Shown here in pieces: positions 1-7,573 of a DNA stretch of 25,236 bases. The notes under the pieces were generated by a model. That model saw only the letters and a program-made list of their open reading frames with translations, did no database searches and was not told where the DNA came from. How positions within the stretch are numbered: position 1 is the first letter of the stretch; each line of letters starts with the position of its first letter. The stretch is from Gemmatimonadota bacterium (GTDB lineage Bacteria > Latescibacterota > UBA2968 > UBA8231): the NCBI GenBank assembly GCA_002712305.1, contig PATE01000072.1, positions 20,856 to 46,091 on the forward strand, read 5' to 3'. The position numbers and the translations under genes were made by a program.

Positions 1-726
1 GGGCGTGCGTGCAGACTCGATGCGCCAGATACGGTGGCCGCCTGGCACGAACACCTCCAAGGGCTGGCCTCGCGTGCTGCCCGTCTGACGACCAACGCCT
101 ATCACGGCCTGAATTTTGTAGGCCCCGGAACCGATCTGCACGTAGGTCTGGTCGACGGACATCGCTGGATCGGTGGTCAGTCGGCCACCGAATCGGGTGT
201 CACCTTTACACCAAATGTGCCGACGGAGGAAGTCTTCACCACGCCCCATCGTGATCGGGTGGACGGCGTTGTCACCGCGTCGAAACCTCTCAACTATGGG
301 GGCAATCTGATCGAAGATTTCAGTGTGCGATTTGAGGCGGGTCGTGTCGTCGAGATCAAGGCGGCGGCGGGACAGGATGTACTGCAGGGTCTCATCGACA
401 CCGACGAAGGTGCTTCAAGACTGGGCGAGGTCGCCCTTGTACCGGCTTCCTCGCCGATCGCGCAGACGGGGACCCTGTTTTACAACACCTTGTTCGATGA
501 AAACGCAGCCAGCCACATCGCTCTGGGCAAGGCGTACGACGAATGTGTCACGGACGCGGACAAGATGAACGAGGAACAGCTATTGGCGCACGGCGTCAAT
601 GACAGCCTGACGCACGTCGATTTCATGATCGGTGGAGATCGGGTTGATGTGTTCGGCCAACAGGCCGACGGGACGCAGGTGCCCTTGATGGAACAGGGCG
701 AGTGGGCGCAGGCCATGGACGAGTAG
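1..726 (+). CDS. M29-family metallo-aminopeptidase, C-terminal part (5' end outside window)
   Basis: The reading frame is open from base 1, giving 241 visible residues and a TAG stop; the N-terminal part lies to the left. The visible part matches the C-terminal half of M29 (aminopeptidase S/T type) enzymes. It has a GPGTDL strand near the start, an E-V-A-L-V-P segment carrying a metal-ligand glutamate, then FYNTLFDENAASHIALGKAY, which holds the conserved His and Tyr, and finally THVDFMIG with the last His-x-Asp ligand pair. In this family these residues bind a two-metal centre that removes N-terminal amino acids from peptides in the cytosol. The internal GTG at 34 is not the real start because homology continues upstream of it. 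The gene is convergent with the minus-strand operon ending at 808 and appears intact as far as it is visible. Confidence 0.9.
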   Translation, partial: GRACRLDAPDTVAAWHEHLQGLASRAARLTTNAYHGLNFVGPGTDLHVGLVDGHRWIGGQSATESGVTFTPNVPTEEVFTTPHRDRVDGVVTASKPLNYGGNLIEDFSVRFEAGRVVEIKAAAGQDVLQGLIDTDEGASRLGEVALVPASSPIAQTGTLFYNTLFDENAASHIALGKAYDECVTDADKMNEEQLLAHGVNDSLTHVDFMIGGDRVDVFGQQADGTQVPLMEQGEWAQAMDE

Positions 727-807
727 GGCGCACCAGATACGTCGGGCTGGTCCGTGCCGGAGGGTGAAGCCTTTGGCCTCGGACTCCAGCATGTCGGCGG
801 TTCTACG

Positions 808-1491
808 TCAGCCGAACGTCAGTGTCTGGAAGAATTGGGGTGCGTGGAAGCTGGCATTCTCCAGTTCGATCGGTGCCCACGTCCCCCAGTGCGGGTGCGA
901 AGAGGCGGCAGCGCACTTGTAGAGATTCCCTTTCCATTCGACACCCGGCTCCGGCCGGGGCAGATCGACGAAATACCGGCCGAACAATTCGAAGGGCGCA
1001 TGTAACTCGACCAGCCAGGTCGTGGGTGTGGTGATCTCCGGGTCGACGCGCGGCGGCATGGTGTGCGCGATTCGCACGAGTGCCCCATCTGCGGCGGCCA
1101 GCATCGGGCTCGGGCGACCCCAAGCGCGCTCCGTCGTGGAAGAACACCGTCGCAGCAGCAGAACCCCTCCACAGTTGAGTTCGAAATTGAAGTAGGCGTC
1201 CGTCTGCCCCATGGCATACGGGGAAACAAAGAACTCGACACAGCTGTCAGAGCTGACCGGATCTCCAAAGGATTCGGCCACGGCTCGAACCCAGCAGTCC
1301 TCGACGCGGAAGATGGCGCCAAGAAACCCATCATCGTAGGCGATGCGCACCTGGGTTCGCGGATGATGGCCAGAGTCCTCCCAGCGATATTCGGCGATGT
1401 CGAGGGTTTCGATACCCGCCCACTGCGGGCCGTCCCAGTCGGTATTCGGGTGACCGAGGGGCAAGGGGGCTCGGGCAATGGTGTATTGCAT
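808..1491 (-). CDS. CBM9-like (carbohydrate-binding family 9-like) protein, copy 2
   Basis: 227-residue protein with the signature of family 9-like carbohydrate-binding proteins: WEDSGHHP near residue 37, SDSCVEFFVSP in the middle, AYFNFELNCGG, and a C-terminal SHPHWGTWAP. The ATG at 1491 has a good ribosome-binding site (AAAGGAG) and sits 9 bases after the stop of its neighbour. It is exactly as long as that neighbour and close to half identical along its full length, so the two are tandem duplicates. I see no signal peptide, no membrane segment and no fused catalytic domain, so it is probably cytoplasmic or exported by an unrecognised route. Sugar binding is the family expectation; the ligand is unknown. 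It is the last gene of the operon that starts at 4498. Confidence 0.85.
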   Translation of the reverse strand: MQYTIARAPLPLGHPNTDWDGPQWAGIETLDIAEYRWEDSGHHPRTQVRIAYDDGFLGAIFRVEDCWVRAVAESFGDPVSSDSCVEFFVSPYAMGQTDAYFNFELNCGGVLLLRRCSSTTERAWGRPSPMLAAADGALVRIAHTMPPRVDPEITTPTTWLVELHAPFELFGRYFVDLPRPEPGVEWKGNLYKCAAASSHPHWGTWAPIELENASFHAPQFFQTLTFG

Positions 1492-1500
1492 AGTGCTCCT

Positions 1501-2184
1501 TTAAGTGAACCGCAACGGTTGGTAGAAGTCCGGCTGGTGGAAACTCGGTCGTGGTGTGTCGACTGGCGACCAGGAGCCCCAGTGAGGATGAGAGGTCCGA
1601 TCACCACATTTGTAGAAGTTTCCCCGCCAGATCAGTCCCGGTTCGGGCGGCGCGACGTCGAAGTACTTCTCAAACAAGCTCCATGGAACGTGGTATTCGA
1701 CGGACCAATCCGTGGGGTCGGTCAGCTCGGGCTCGACGATCTTTGGTAGCGTGGCCGCCATGCGGATCAACTCACCATCTTCCTCGCTCACGTGCACGGA
1801 GTTGGCCCCCGCAAGAGCCTGAGAAGTGGATGGACATGCGTGCAGGAGCATCGTACCCCCGCAGTTCACCTCGAAGTTGAAATACGCATTCTCCGCTGGG
1901 TCTTCGCTGGGAGCGACGAAGAATTCAACACAACTGTCACTGCAAACCGAGTCGTTGAATTTTTCAGCCACGGCCCGCACGTACCGATCCTTTACGTCGA
2001 AGCGCACCGCAAGCCATTTCTCGTCGTAGAGAAGGTGGCCGCGTACATCGGGGCGGTGGCCGGAGTCCTCCCATGTGAAGTGGGTCACGGGAGCCACCTC
2101 GGCACCAGCCCACAGTGTGTTATCTGCCAGATCGGGCGACCCAAGGGCCGCCGGTGCTCGTTGAATCGTATATGAAGCACTCAT
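1501..2184 (-). CDS. CBM9-like (carbohydrate-binding family 9-like) protein, copy 1
   Basis: 227-residue paralogue of the next gene, with WEDSGHRP, SDSCVEFFVAP, AYFNFEVNCGG and SHPHWGSWSP in the same order and spacing. I chose the ATG at 2184 over the in-frame start at 2205. It makes the protein the same length as its paralogue, it overlaps the upstream dioxygenase stop as ATGA, and it follows a GGAAGG ribosome-binding site. The overlap points to translational coupling. As in the paralogue, no signal peptide is visible, which is unusual for a carbohydrate-binding module. Conservation of the aromatic and cysteine positions between the copies suggests both are folded and functional. A divided role, such as two ligands or a heterodimer, is inference. 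Confidence 0.87.
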   Translation of the reverse strand: MSASYTIQRAPAALGSPDLADNTLWAGAEVAPVTHFTWEDSGHRPDVRGHLLYDEKWLAVRFDVKDRYVRAVAEKFNDSVCSDSCVEFFVAPSEDPAENAYFNFEVNCGGTMLLHACPSTSQALAGANSVHVSEEDGELIRMAATLPKIVEPELTDPTDWSVEYHVPWSLFEKYFDVAPPEPGLIWRGNFYKCGDRTSHPHWGSWSPVDTPRPSFHQPDFYQPLRFT

Positions 2185-2933
2185 AGTCGACCTTCCTTCT
2201 CCCACTGCTCATAAAGTTTCTGCCGATACGCCTCTGACCGATCTTTGTCTTCATTTGCGGAGGCGGCGAAATACACAAAACCGAGTGCTGCCCGTCGCCG
2301 GCGAGACGGATTGGGGTCGGCGCGATGCATCGTCATCGAGTGATGGGCAAACAGATCTCCGGGTTTGGCATGGACTGGCTCTTCCCGCGCCGTGTCGGCG
2401 TCCCCATAGTCGGTGATTCCCTGTGAAAAACCGATCACATTCGAACGTTGATGTGGACGCATTCCGTCGTGGTGTGTGCCTCGAACGTAGCGCACGCAGC
2501 CATTCTCCTCGTCGATATGATCCAGGGCCAGCCAGAGGGTGATGGCTTCATTGGGCTCGAGCATGAAGTAGAAACCATCCTGATGGGGGGGTGTCGGGCC
2601 GCCCACTCCGGCTGGTTTGTTAAACCATTGGAGATTCTTGCCCACGACCTCGTCGCCCAACAGATGGCGGGCAAGACCTGCCATCGATTCACTGTAGTAG
2701 AGCTCGTGAAACCATTCATCGTGCTCAAGCATATTCTGCAGGCGCATGATCGAAGATGGATCATCCGGATCTTCATAAAACGCCGTCGTGGCCGGTGCCG
2801 TGGGCAAGAGATCGCGGATGAATCGATCAATCTGAGAATCCACATTCGCCGCTTCGTCCGCATCGACGTATTGACGCAATACGACGAAGCCATCACGGTC
2901 GAAGTCCTGCTTCCATTGAGGTTCGAAGGTCAA
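2181..2933 (-). CDS. Phytanoyl-CoA dioxygenase (PhyH) family Fe(II)/2-oxoglutarate oxygenase
   Basis: 250-residue protein of the PhyH superfamily. The metal-binding facial triad is visible: HQD at residues 117-119 (H117 and D119) and a distal His in MHRADPNPS (H203), followed by the Arg cluster at 211-214 that would hold 2-oxoglutarate. Such enzymes hydroxylate small substrates in the cytosol using Fe(II), O2 and 2-oxoglutarate; the substrate here cannot be read from sequence. The start is a TTG at 2933 with GGAG eight bases upstream, because no in-frame ATG fits the conserved N-terminus (FDRDGFVVL at 11-19). It begins 21 bases after the second amidohydrolase and overlaps the first CBM9-like gene. 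The operon context suggests oxidative breakdown of a sugar-like or otherwise cyclic compound. Confidence 0.92.
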   Translation of the reverse strand: MTFEPQWKQDFDRDGFVVLRQYVDADEAANVDSQIDRFIRDLLPTAPATTAFYEDPDDPSSIMRLQNMLEHDEWFHELYYSESMAGLARHLLGDEVVGKNLQWFNKPAGVGGPTPPHQDGFYFMLEPNEAITLWLALDHIDEENGCVRYVRGTHHDGMRPHQRSNVIGFSQGITDYGDADTAREEPVHAKPGDLFAHHSMTMHRADPNPSRRRRAALGFVYFAASANEDKDRSEAYRQKLYEQWEKEGRL

Positions 2934-2954
2934 TCGTTCGTCTCCGAGGCGGTG

Positions 2955-3725
2955 TCAGGGCAGCTTGAGGAGCTTGGCCGCGTTCCGCCAGGCGATGCCG
3001 TCTTTGACTTTCTTGGGACGGTCGAGCAATTCGAGTTTGAGCAGCGTTGGCTCTGGCATACTCCAGTTCATTCCCGTTCCAAAAGCCAGGCGGTCCGGCC
3101 CGGCATCGTCGAGGAAGCTCTGCATGTTGCGCTGCAGGACACTCGTCATTCTTGAGATGTCCACCACATAGCGGGCCTTGGCAGGAAACCGGCTGCCATT
3201 GAGCCCGAGGGCGTTGAGGAGCATCCAGCCGACCTTGGGTCGACTTTTTATCGCTTCGACAAACTCCGCCGGTGCAATGTCTCGGGCCACGTCCCAAGGG
3301 TGTCGTGTTCGTCGATCTTCGATTCGCTGGGGCACCTGTACGCACCAGCCCAGGTCTGCACCCTCGTCGATCAAGTCGAGGGCTGCCGGATCGGTCAGCT
3401 TGTACTCGTGATACTGTGGCACCAGGCGCAATCCTTTGAATCCCAGATCCTGGCAACGCTTCAGATCGTCGTCCCAGCTGGGGTCGAGGGGGTTCATCAG
3501 CGCAAAGGGCACGAGTCGATCTGTATGCCGTCGAGTCTGCTTGGCCAGCTCATCATTGGCAGGTTGGACATTGCGGTACAGAACCCCCGTCAGGGAACCG
3601 ACGACGGCGCGCTCAATGCCATGTTTGTCCATGCGTTTGAGCAGGCCACTGACCGAGCCATCGCGCAGCTGCCGGAAGGGCCAGGCGCCAACCCATGTGT
3701 TGATATCCAGCAAGGGAGCCGTCAT
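2955..3725 (-). CDS. Amidohydrolase-like TIM-barrel protein lacking canonical metal ligands
   Basis: 256-residue protein resembling amidohydrolase family 2 (COG2159-type) barrels, including the C-terminal RLAFGTGM...PEPTLLKLELL segment. The ATG at 3725 overlaps the stop of the upstream amidohydrolase as ATGA; the longer in-frame extension only reads through that gene. The usual metal ligands are missing. The N-terminal His-x-His is replaced by LDINTWVG (residues 6-13), and the C-terminal catalytic Asp of the FGTD motif is Gly (FGTG, 215-218). It may therefore be a metal-independent enzyme, a non-catalytic partner of the neighbouring intact amidohydrolase, or a member of a divergent subfamily with other ligands. 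It lies 21 bases upstream of the dioxygenase gene. Confidence 0.85.
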   Translation of the reverse strand: MTAPLLDINTWVGAWPFRQLRDGSVSGLLKRMDKHGIERAVVGSLTGVLYRNVQPANDELAKQTRRHTDRLVPFALMNPLDPSWDDDLKRCQDLGFKGLRLVPQYHEYKLTDPAALDLIDEGADLGWCVQVPQRIEDRRTRHPWDVARDIAPAEFVEAIKSRPKVGWMLLNALGLNGSRFPAKARYVVDISRMTSVLQRNMQSFLDDAGPDRLAFGTGMNWSMPEPTLLKLELLDRPKKVKDGIAWRNAAKLLKLP

Positions 3726-4498
3726 GAGGACGCTCCTTTCCGTCGATCGAGCATGGATTGGAAGTTCCGCCAGAAGATCTTCTCCTGCTGGGCCTGTGTC
3801 AGCTCGGCCCCCAGAATCTTGCCGACACCCCCTTCCATGGTCATGTCGGTGGCGAACAGGATCCGATCGGCGCCCAATTCCCGGACGCACATTTCCACCA
3901 TGCCGTCGTCGATGATAGATCCGGACGTGTCGAGATATACACTGGGAGCTTTGCGCAATTGCTTGATCGACCACTCCCAGTCGCCACCACCGCCGATGTG
4001 GGCTTCGATGAGCATGCATTCGGGATAACGAGTCGCGGCCTCAACGAAGTGAGACGCATCGGAGATGTTGGGCTGCTGGTCATGGAAATCGCGGGTCGTG
4101 GGCCGTCCCGCGTGTTCGAGGACCGGAGCAGCCTCCTCGATGGCCCGTTCCAGCACCGGATACACGACCGGGTCGCAGATCTTGTACTGATTGTAGAGTT
4201 TGATGCCGATCATTCCCGCATCGAAACACCGACTGATCTCATCCTGTGATTCGGAGTGGCCGGGTACGATGTAGCAATAACCGAGCAGTCGGTCTGGATA
4301 CTGCTTCATCGCCGCGATGACGTCATCGTTGCAGCGACGGATCGTCGCATACTCAGGCATGCCGCGCATCACTGGGATCGACACGGCCAACTGATCGATC
4401 CCCAGGGCGTCTGCCGCTTCGATGATGCGATCATTGTGATCCCATCCCCAATTGACGTCCGCCCCCCGCACATGCATATGGCAGTCTATCCTGCGCAC
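3722..4498 (-). CDS. Metal-dependent amidohydrolase (amidohydrolase 2 / COG2159 type)
   Basis: 258-residue TIM-barrel hydrolase and first gene of the operon. I place the start at GTG 4498. It follows the ribosome-binding sequence GGGAGAAGG and puts the His-x-His metal motif (H7, H9) at the extreme N-terminus, as is normal for the family; the open frame up to 4675 has no protein-like character. Further expected ligands are present: H129 in LEHAG, H167 in EAHIGG and D218 in FATD. Members of this group hydrolyse or decarboxylate cyclic or carboxylated small molecules in the cytosol. It has all the catalytic residues that the next gene lacks, and the two overlap by four bases. The pair could therefore form an active/inactive heteromer, which is inference. 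Confidence 0.88.
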   Translation of the reverse strand: MRRIDCHMHVRGADVNWGWDHNDRIIEAADALGIDQLAVSIPVMRGMPEYATIRRCNDDVIAAMKQYPDRLLGYCYIVPGHSESQDEISRCFDAGMIGIKLYNQYKICDPVVYPVLERAIEEAAPVLEHAGRPTTRDFHDQQPNISDASHFVEAATRYPECMLIEAHIGGGGDWEWSIKQLRKAPSVYLDTSGSIIDDGMVEMCVRELGADRILFATDMTMEGGVGKILGAELTQAQQEKIFWRNFQSMLDRRKGASS

Positions 4499-4642
4499 GA
4501 TCCTTCTCCCTGTCTTAAAATGTGGCGATCCCGAACCCAAATGTGTGGACCGCCTCTGTTCTGACCTGCAGATGGAAAGCTCTGCGGCCGCATTCGTCCA
4601 GTCCCGATCAGAGACCGGTGTTCGCAGCGTTCCAGAACCCGC

Positions 4643-4665
4643 AGTGGCCACCGGTGGTGGCCGCT
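4643..4665. other. GC-rich hairpin upstream of the amidohydrolase operon
   Basis: A perfect 7-bp stem (GGCCACC, GGT loop, GGTGGCC at 4646-4662) extends to 10 bp with one G-T wobble. There is no T-run on either side, so it is not a classical intrinsic terminator. On the minus strand it lies just downstream of the decayed methyltransferase frame (end 4701) and about 150 bases upstream of the amidohydrolase start. It could reduce read-through into that operon. The rest of 4499-4700 shows no convincing gene. Confidence 0.4.
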
Positions 4666-4700
4666 CGAACTTCAAAACCCATGCCGCACCTGATCCAGGT

Positions 4701-5208
4701 TCAGCTCATGGCGCGAATCACCAGGTGAGAGGCCATGGTAAAGACCATCGCGCCGATCAGCAGGTCGACATCCGTCAGTAGTTCCTCTCCCACTTGGGCA
4801 AAACCCGCTGTCACCGGATTCACCTCGACCTGGTTGAGATCGCTCAGCATCTCCACAAAAGGGAACACAAGAAGATCGATGTCGACGGCCGTCACCCGGG
4901 CGCCCTTTCTTGCACAGTAGATAGAGGCGAGCCCGCAACCGCAGCCCACGTCGATGATTCGGCACCTATCTAGCTGCATCGTCTCGAGACACGAGATAAA
5001 CAGCCAACTGGCGTTCCAGGGACGGTGACCCTGATAGTGATGGGCATTCTGTCCCTTCAGTGACCGCAACGCAGGATCGCCCGGCCGTGGCAGCGCACAC
5101 CAAAGGCCTCGCGGTCTGCCTCCGCTTGACGGTGGGAAGGGGTCTCGGCTTCATTTCCTCCGGGGCCCTGACCCGGTCCCAGATTCTGGCCGCGATCCAT
5201 TCCGCCAT
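4701..5208 (-). pseudogene. Decayed class I SAM-dependent methyltransferase
   Basis: The frame from about 5069 to 4701 contains a clear methyltransferase core: HRPWNASWLFISCLE, then the SAM-binding glycine motif IDVGCGCGLASIYCA, the acidic end of strand 2 in VTAVDID, and LLIGA, where the fourth strand should end in Asp. The protein stops about 15 residues later, losing the C-terminal half of a family normally over 200 residues long. At the other end there is no ATG, only a TTG at 5069. Plausible N-terminal pieces appear in the other two frames: AEWIAARIWDRV from the ATG at 5208, then AEADREAFGVR. This suggests two frameshifts plus a 3' truncation. Sequencing or assembly errors could produce the frameshifts but would not easily explain the missing C-terminus. 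Confidence 0.6.
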
Positions 5209-5275
5209 TGGTCAAGCCGTCCGTTAGGCTGTCTGGGCGATGCCGGTCATGGCCGTCGCTGGTGTTACTCATCGA

Positions 5276-5303
5276 TTGTCCCCCTACGCGGACCACCTAT
5301 TCT
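5276..5303 (+). promoter_or_regulatory. Possible sigma-70-like promoter for the aminotransferase gene
   Basis: TTGTCC at 5276-5281 and TATTCT at 5298-5303 are separated by 16 bases, in a locally AT-richer stretch just upstream of the aminotransferase ATG at 5328. The match is partial and rests on pattern only. Confidence 0.35.
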
Positions 5304-5327
5304 CTCTTTCTCACAAGCGACACCCTG

Positions 5328-6434
5328 ATGGGCACCCGTCTACCCCTGACCTCCGTCGTTCGAAATCTCCCCGAGATGGTTCCCTTCGTGGGACCCGAAA
5401 CCTTCGAACGCCGGCAGGGCCGCGCTCTGCGTGTCCGATTGGGTGCCAATGAGAGTGTCTTCGGCATATCGCCCGTCGCTGCAGAGGCCATGTCCGCCGC
5501 CGCCGCAAAGGCCTGGATGTACAATGACCCCGAGGCCTATGATCTGACCGAAGCGTTGGCGCAGGCCCACGGTGTTCCGCAAACCCATGTTCAAGTGGGC
5601 GCCGGAATCGACGAACTCCTTGGCCTGCTCGTACGTGTCTTCGCCGACGTGGGTGAGCCTGTGGTCATGTCCGACGGCTCCTACCCGACCTTCGCCTACC
5701 ATGTGGTGGGACATGGAGCCCGACTGGTGGGTGTCGACTATCAAAATGGCCACGTCGATCTGGCGGCAATGGCTGATCGGGCTCGAACCGAACAGGCGCG
5801 TCTGGTCTACATGGCCAATCCAGACAATCCCATGGGAAGTTGGTGTGCGGCGCGGCAGATTGAGCATTTTGTCGACGCCGTCGGGGAGGACTGTATCGTC
5901 ATCCTCGATGAGGCCTATGCCGATTTCGCACCCACCGAAGCCATCGTTCCTGTGCTGCCTCTGCGCCCGAACCTCGTACGCACGCGGACCTTCTCGAAGG
6001 CTCATGGGATGGCGGGTGCCCGCGTCGGGTATCTGCTGGCAGACCCTTCCATCGTGGAGATCCTCGGGCGGGTTCGGAACCAGTTTGGCGTGAATCGCAT
6101 CGCCCAGGCTGGTGCCCTGGCGTCCCTTTCGGATGCGGGGTTCGTTCATCGAGTCGTCGAGTCAGTGACTGTCGGTCGCCAGCAACTGTCTGCTCTGGCA
6201 GAAAGGCTGGGTCTGTCCTGTCTACCTTCGGCGACGAATTTCGTCAACATCGATGTCGGGGATGGGGAGCGTGCGCGGCAGATCCTGCAGCAGCTTCTGG
6301 AACGAGATATTTTCGTTCGCATGCCGTCCAAGCCGCCCGGTGATCGGTGCATTCGCGTCACCATCGGTCACGCCGAAGATCATGAGATCCTGATCGACGC
6401 CCTGGCCGAGATCCTAAACGGGTTGCCAGGCTGA
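5328..6434 (+). CDS. HisC-like class I/II PLP-dependent aminotransferase
   Basis: 368-residue fold-type I aminotransferase most like histidinol-phosphate aminotransferases. Visible landmarks are LGANES at 38-43, YNDPEAYDL near 65-73, ANPDNPMG at 163-170, DEAYADF at 194-200 and the PLP-lysine motif TFSKAHGMAGARVGY, with K224 as the Schiff-base lysine. The C-terminal arginine motif RCIRVTIG is also present. The ATG at 5328 was chosen because homology-like sequence starts there; an upstream GTG in frame only adds low-complexity residues. No other his gene is nearby, so it may act on another amino acid or phosphorylated amine and not in histidine synthesis. Its stop overlaps the next start (TGATG), showing a two-gene unit with the epimerase-like gene. 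Confidence 0.9.
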   Translation: MGTRLPLTSVVRNLPEMVPFVGPETFERRQGRALRVRLGANESVFGISPVAAEAMSAAAAKAWMYNDPEAYDLTEALAQAHGVPQTHVQVGAGIDELLGLLVRVFADVGEPVVMSDGSYPTFAYHVVGHGARLVGVDYQNGHVDLAAMADRARTEQARLVYMANPDNPMGSWCAARQIEHFVDAVGEDCIVILDEAYADFAPTEAIVPVLPLRPNLVRTRTFSKAHGMAGARVGYLLADPSIVEILGRVRNQFGVNRIAQAGALASLSDAGFVHRVVESVTVGRQQLSALAERLGLSCLPSATNFVNIDVGDGERARQILQQLLERDIFVRMPSKPPGDRCIRVTIGHAEDHEILIDALAEILNGLPG

Positions 6435-7336
6435 TGACGGGTCGATTCCTCCTGTGCGGTGGAAGTGGGCTGATCGGCACCGCGCTGACGGATCTGTGGT
6501 CCACACGTCGTGTGGAGGTCGTGCACCTATCGAGGCGATCTCACGTCCAGGGCGTACAGGCGGTTCAGTGGAATCCAACGATGGGAGATCTTCCTACGGA
6601 GTCGGTTGATGGTTTCGATGGGGTCCTCCACCTGGCGGGGGAGAGTATCGCCAGCGGCCGCTGGACTCGAGCCCGCAAGGAGCGCATTCGAGCCAGCCGT
6701 GTGCAGGGGACGGCGCTGCTGGCGAATCGTCTGGCAGCCGCACAAGAGCGCCCGCGGACACTAGTGTGTGCCTCGGCCATCGGATACTACGGTGACCGTG
6801 GTGCGGATGTGGTCAACGAGGAGAGCGCAGCTGGAACCGGGTTTCTGGCCGATGTCGCGCAAGAATGGGAAGCGGCCGCGCAACCGGCACGGGATGCCGG
6901 CATTCGCGTCGTACATCTGCGCCTGGGTGTGGTCCTGAGTCCGTCAGGCGGGGCCCTGGCGTCGATGCTGCCTCCCTTCAAGTTCGGTTTGGGCGGACCG
7001 ATCGGGTCAGGAGATCAGTATCTGAGTTGGGTCACGCTGCGCGACGTGGTGAGGTCGATCGATCACGTCCTCAACGACGACGGTCTGTCCGGTGCGATCA
7101 ATGTCGTGGCGCCGACGCCGGTCTCACAGCGTCAGTTCGCAGCCTCCCTGGGTCGTGTTCTTCGTCGACCAACAGTGTTGCCGCTGCCGTCCTGGGCCGT
7201 CAGCCTCTTGCTGGGCGAGATGGGCAGGGAGCTGCTTCTCGCCTCTACCCGTGTGGAACCCACGCGTCTGAAGGCCAGTGGTTACGCCTTCGAACACGAC
7301 GATCTGGACACGGCGCTCCGCGATTTGCTCATCTGA
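6434..7336 (+). CDS. TIGR01777-family NAD(P)-dependent epimerase/dehydratase-like protein
   Basis: 300-residue extended short-chain dehydrogenase of the YfcH/TIGR01777 group. The nucleotide-binding loop GGSGLIG is at 9-15, the family hallmark LAGESI at 67-72 is followed by W77, and the active-site region SAIGYYGDRG is at 114-123. The C-terminal half carries the LGVVLSPSGGALASMLPPFKFGLGGPIGSG stretch seen in this group (given here for its G and P pattern), then SWVTLRDVVR and a C-terminal DUF1731-like tail. The reaction of this family is not firmly known. The ATG at 6434 shares a base with the aminotransferase stop (TGATG), so translation is likely coupled. It appears complete. Confidence 0.9.
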   Translation: MTGRFLLCGGSGLIGTALTDLWSTRRVEVVHLSRRSHVQGVQAVQWNPTMGDLPTESVDGFDGVLHLAGESIASGRWTRARKERIRASRVQGTALLANRLAAAQERPRTLVCASAIGYYGDRGADVVNEESAAGTGFLADVAQEWEAAAQPARDAGIRVVHLRLGVVLSPSGGALASMLPPFKFGLGGPIGSGDQYLSWVTLRDVVRSIDHVLNDDGLSGAINVVAPTPVSQRQFAASLGRVLRRPTVLPLPSWAVSLLLGEMGRELLLASTRVEPTRLKASGYAFEHDDLDTALRDLLI

Positions 7337-7573
7337 GAATCGGGCCTGTTTAGGGGCTGTCGTTGCGCACGTCCACCTGGAACGCGACATTCACGGCCGG
7401 GTGTGCCGGGTCAGGCCCTGACGCGAGCTACACTTCGTGACCTAAAGTTCTGGCCACAACATGACGATCGATGTCGCAGACATGGAAGAGGTCTCCATGC
7501 CCCGAATGAGCCGCAACCAGAAAACCCTCCTTTGTCGTGAGGGTTCTGCGTGCTCAGCGGGCAGGATGACCCG
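7337..7573. other. Intergenic region between epimerase and acyltransferase genes
   Basis: No convincing gene is visible in these 237 bases. A hairpin with a 7-bp stem (AACCCTC at 7523-7529, GAGGGTT at 7539-7545, 9-base loop) lies 28 bases upstream of the next ATG. Read on the minus strand it is followed by a short T-run. It could be a weak terminator or a leader structure affecting the downstream ribosome-binding site. Confidence 0.35.

Noticed and set aside
1063-1749. Long plus-strand open frame across the two CBM9-like genes.
   Set aside because: It is antisense to two genes with clear family motifs and ribosome-binding sites, and its translation has no recognisable features.
2448-3155. 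Long plus-strand open frame opposite the dioxygenase and amidohydrolase genes.
   Set aside because: It is an antisense shadow in GC-rich DNA; the minus-strand genes have intact catalytic motifs.
4499-4675. N-terminal extension of the first amidohydrolase up to an ATG at 4675.
   Set aside because: The extension is not protein-like, and GTG 4498 has a good ribosome-binding site and puts HxH at the normal position.
5069-5327. Possible divergent regulatory gene between the methyltransferase relic and the aminotransferase.
   Set aside because: No frame shows domain character apart from the methyltransferase-like pieces; only a candidate promoter is seen.
7342-7350. GGGCCTGTT occurs here and again (both on the + strand) near 15440-15448 and 22832-22840, each close to a gene end.
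   Set aside because: Only nine bases are shared, flanks differ and the orientation relative to the genes is not constant. Three copies in 25 kb of GC-rich DNA is weak evidence for a repeat family.
7350-7427. Short minus-strand frame reading AVNVAFQVDVRNDSP before a stop.
   Set aside because: It resembles the start of a secreted beta-domain, but it has only 25 codons, no start codon and an upstream stop. It may be a relic or chance.
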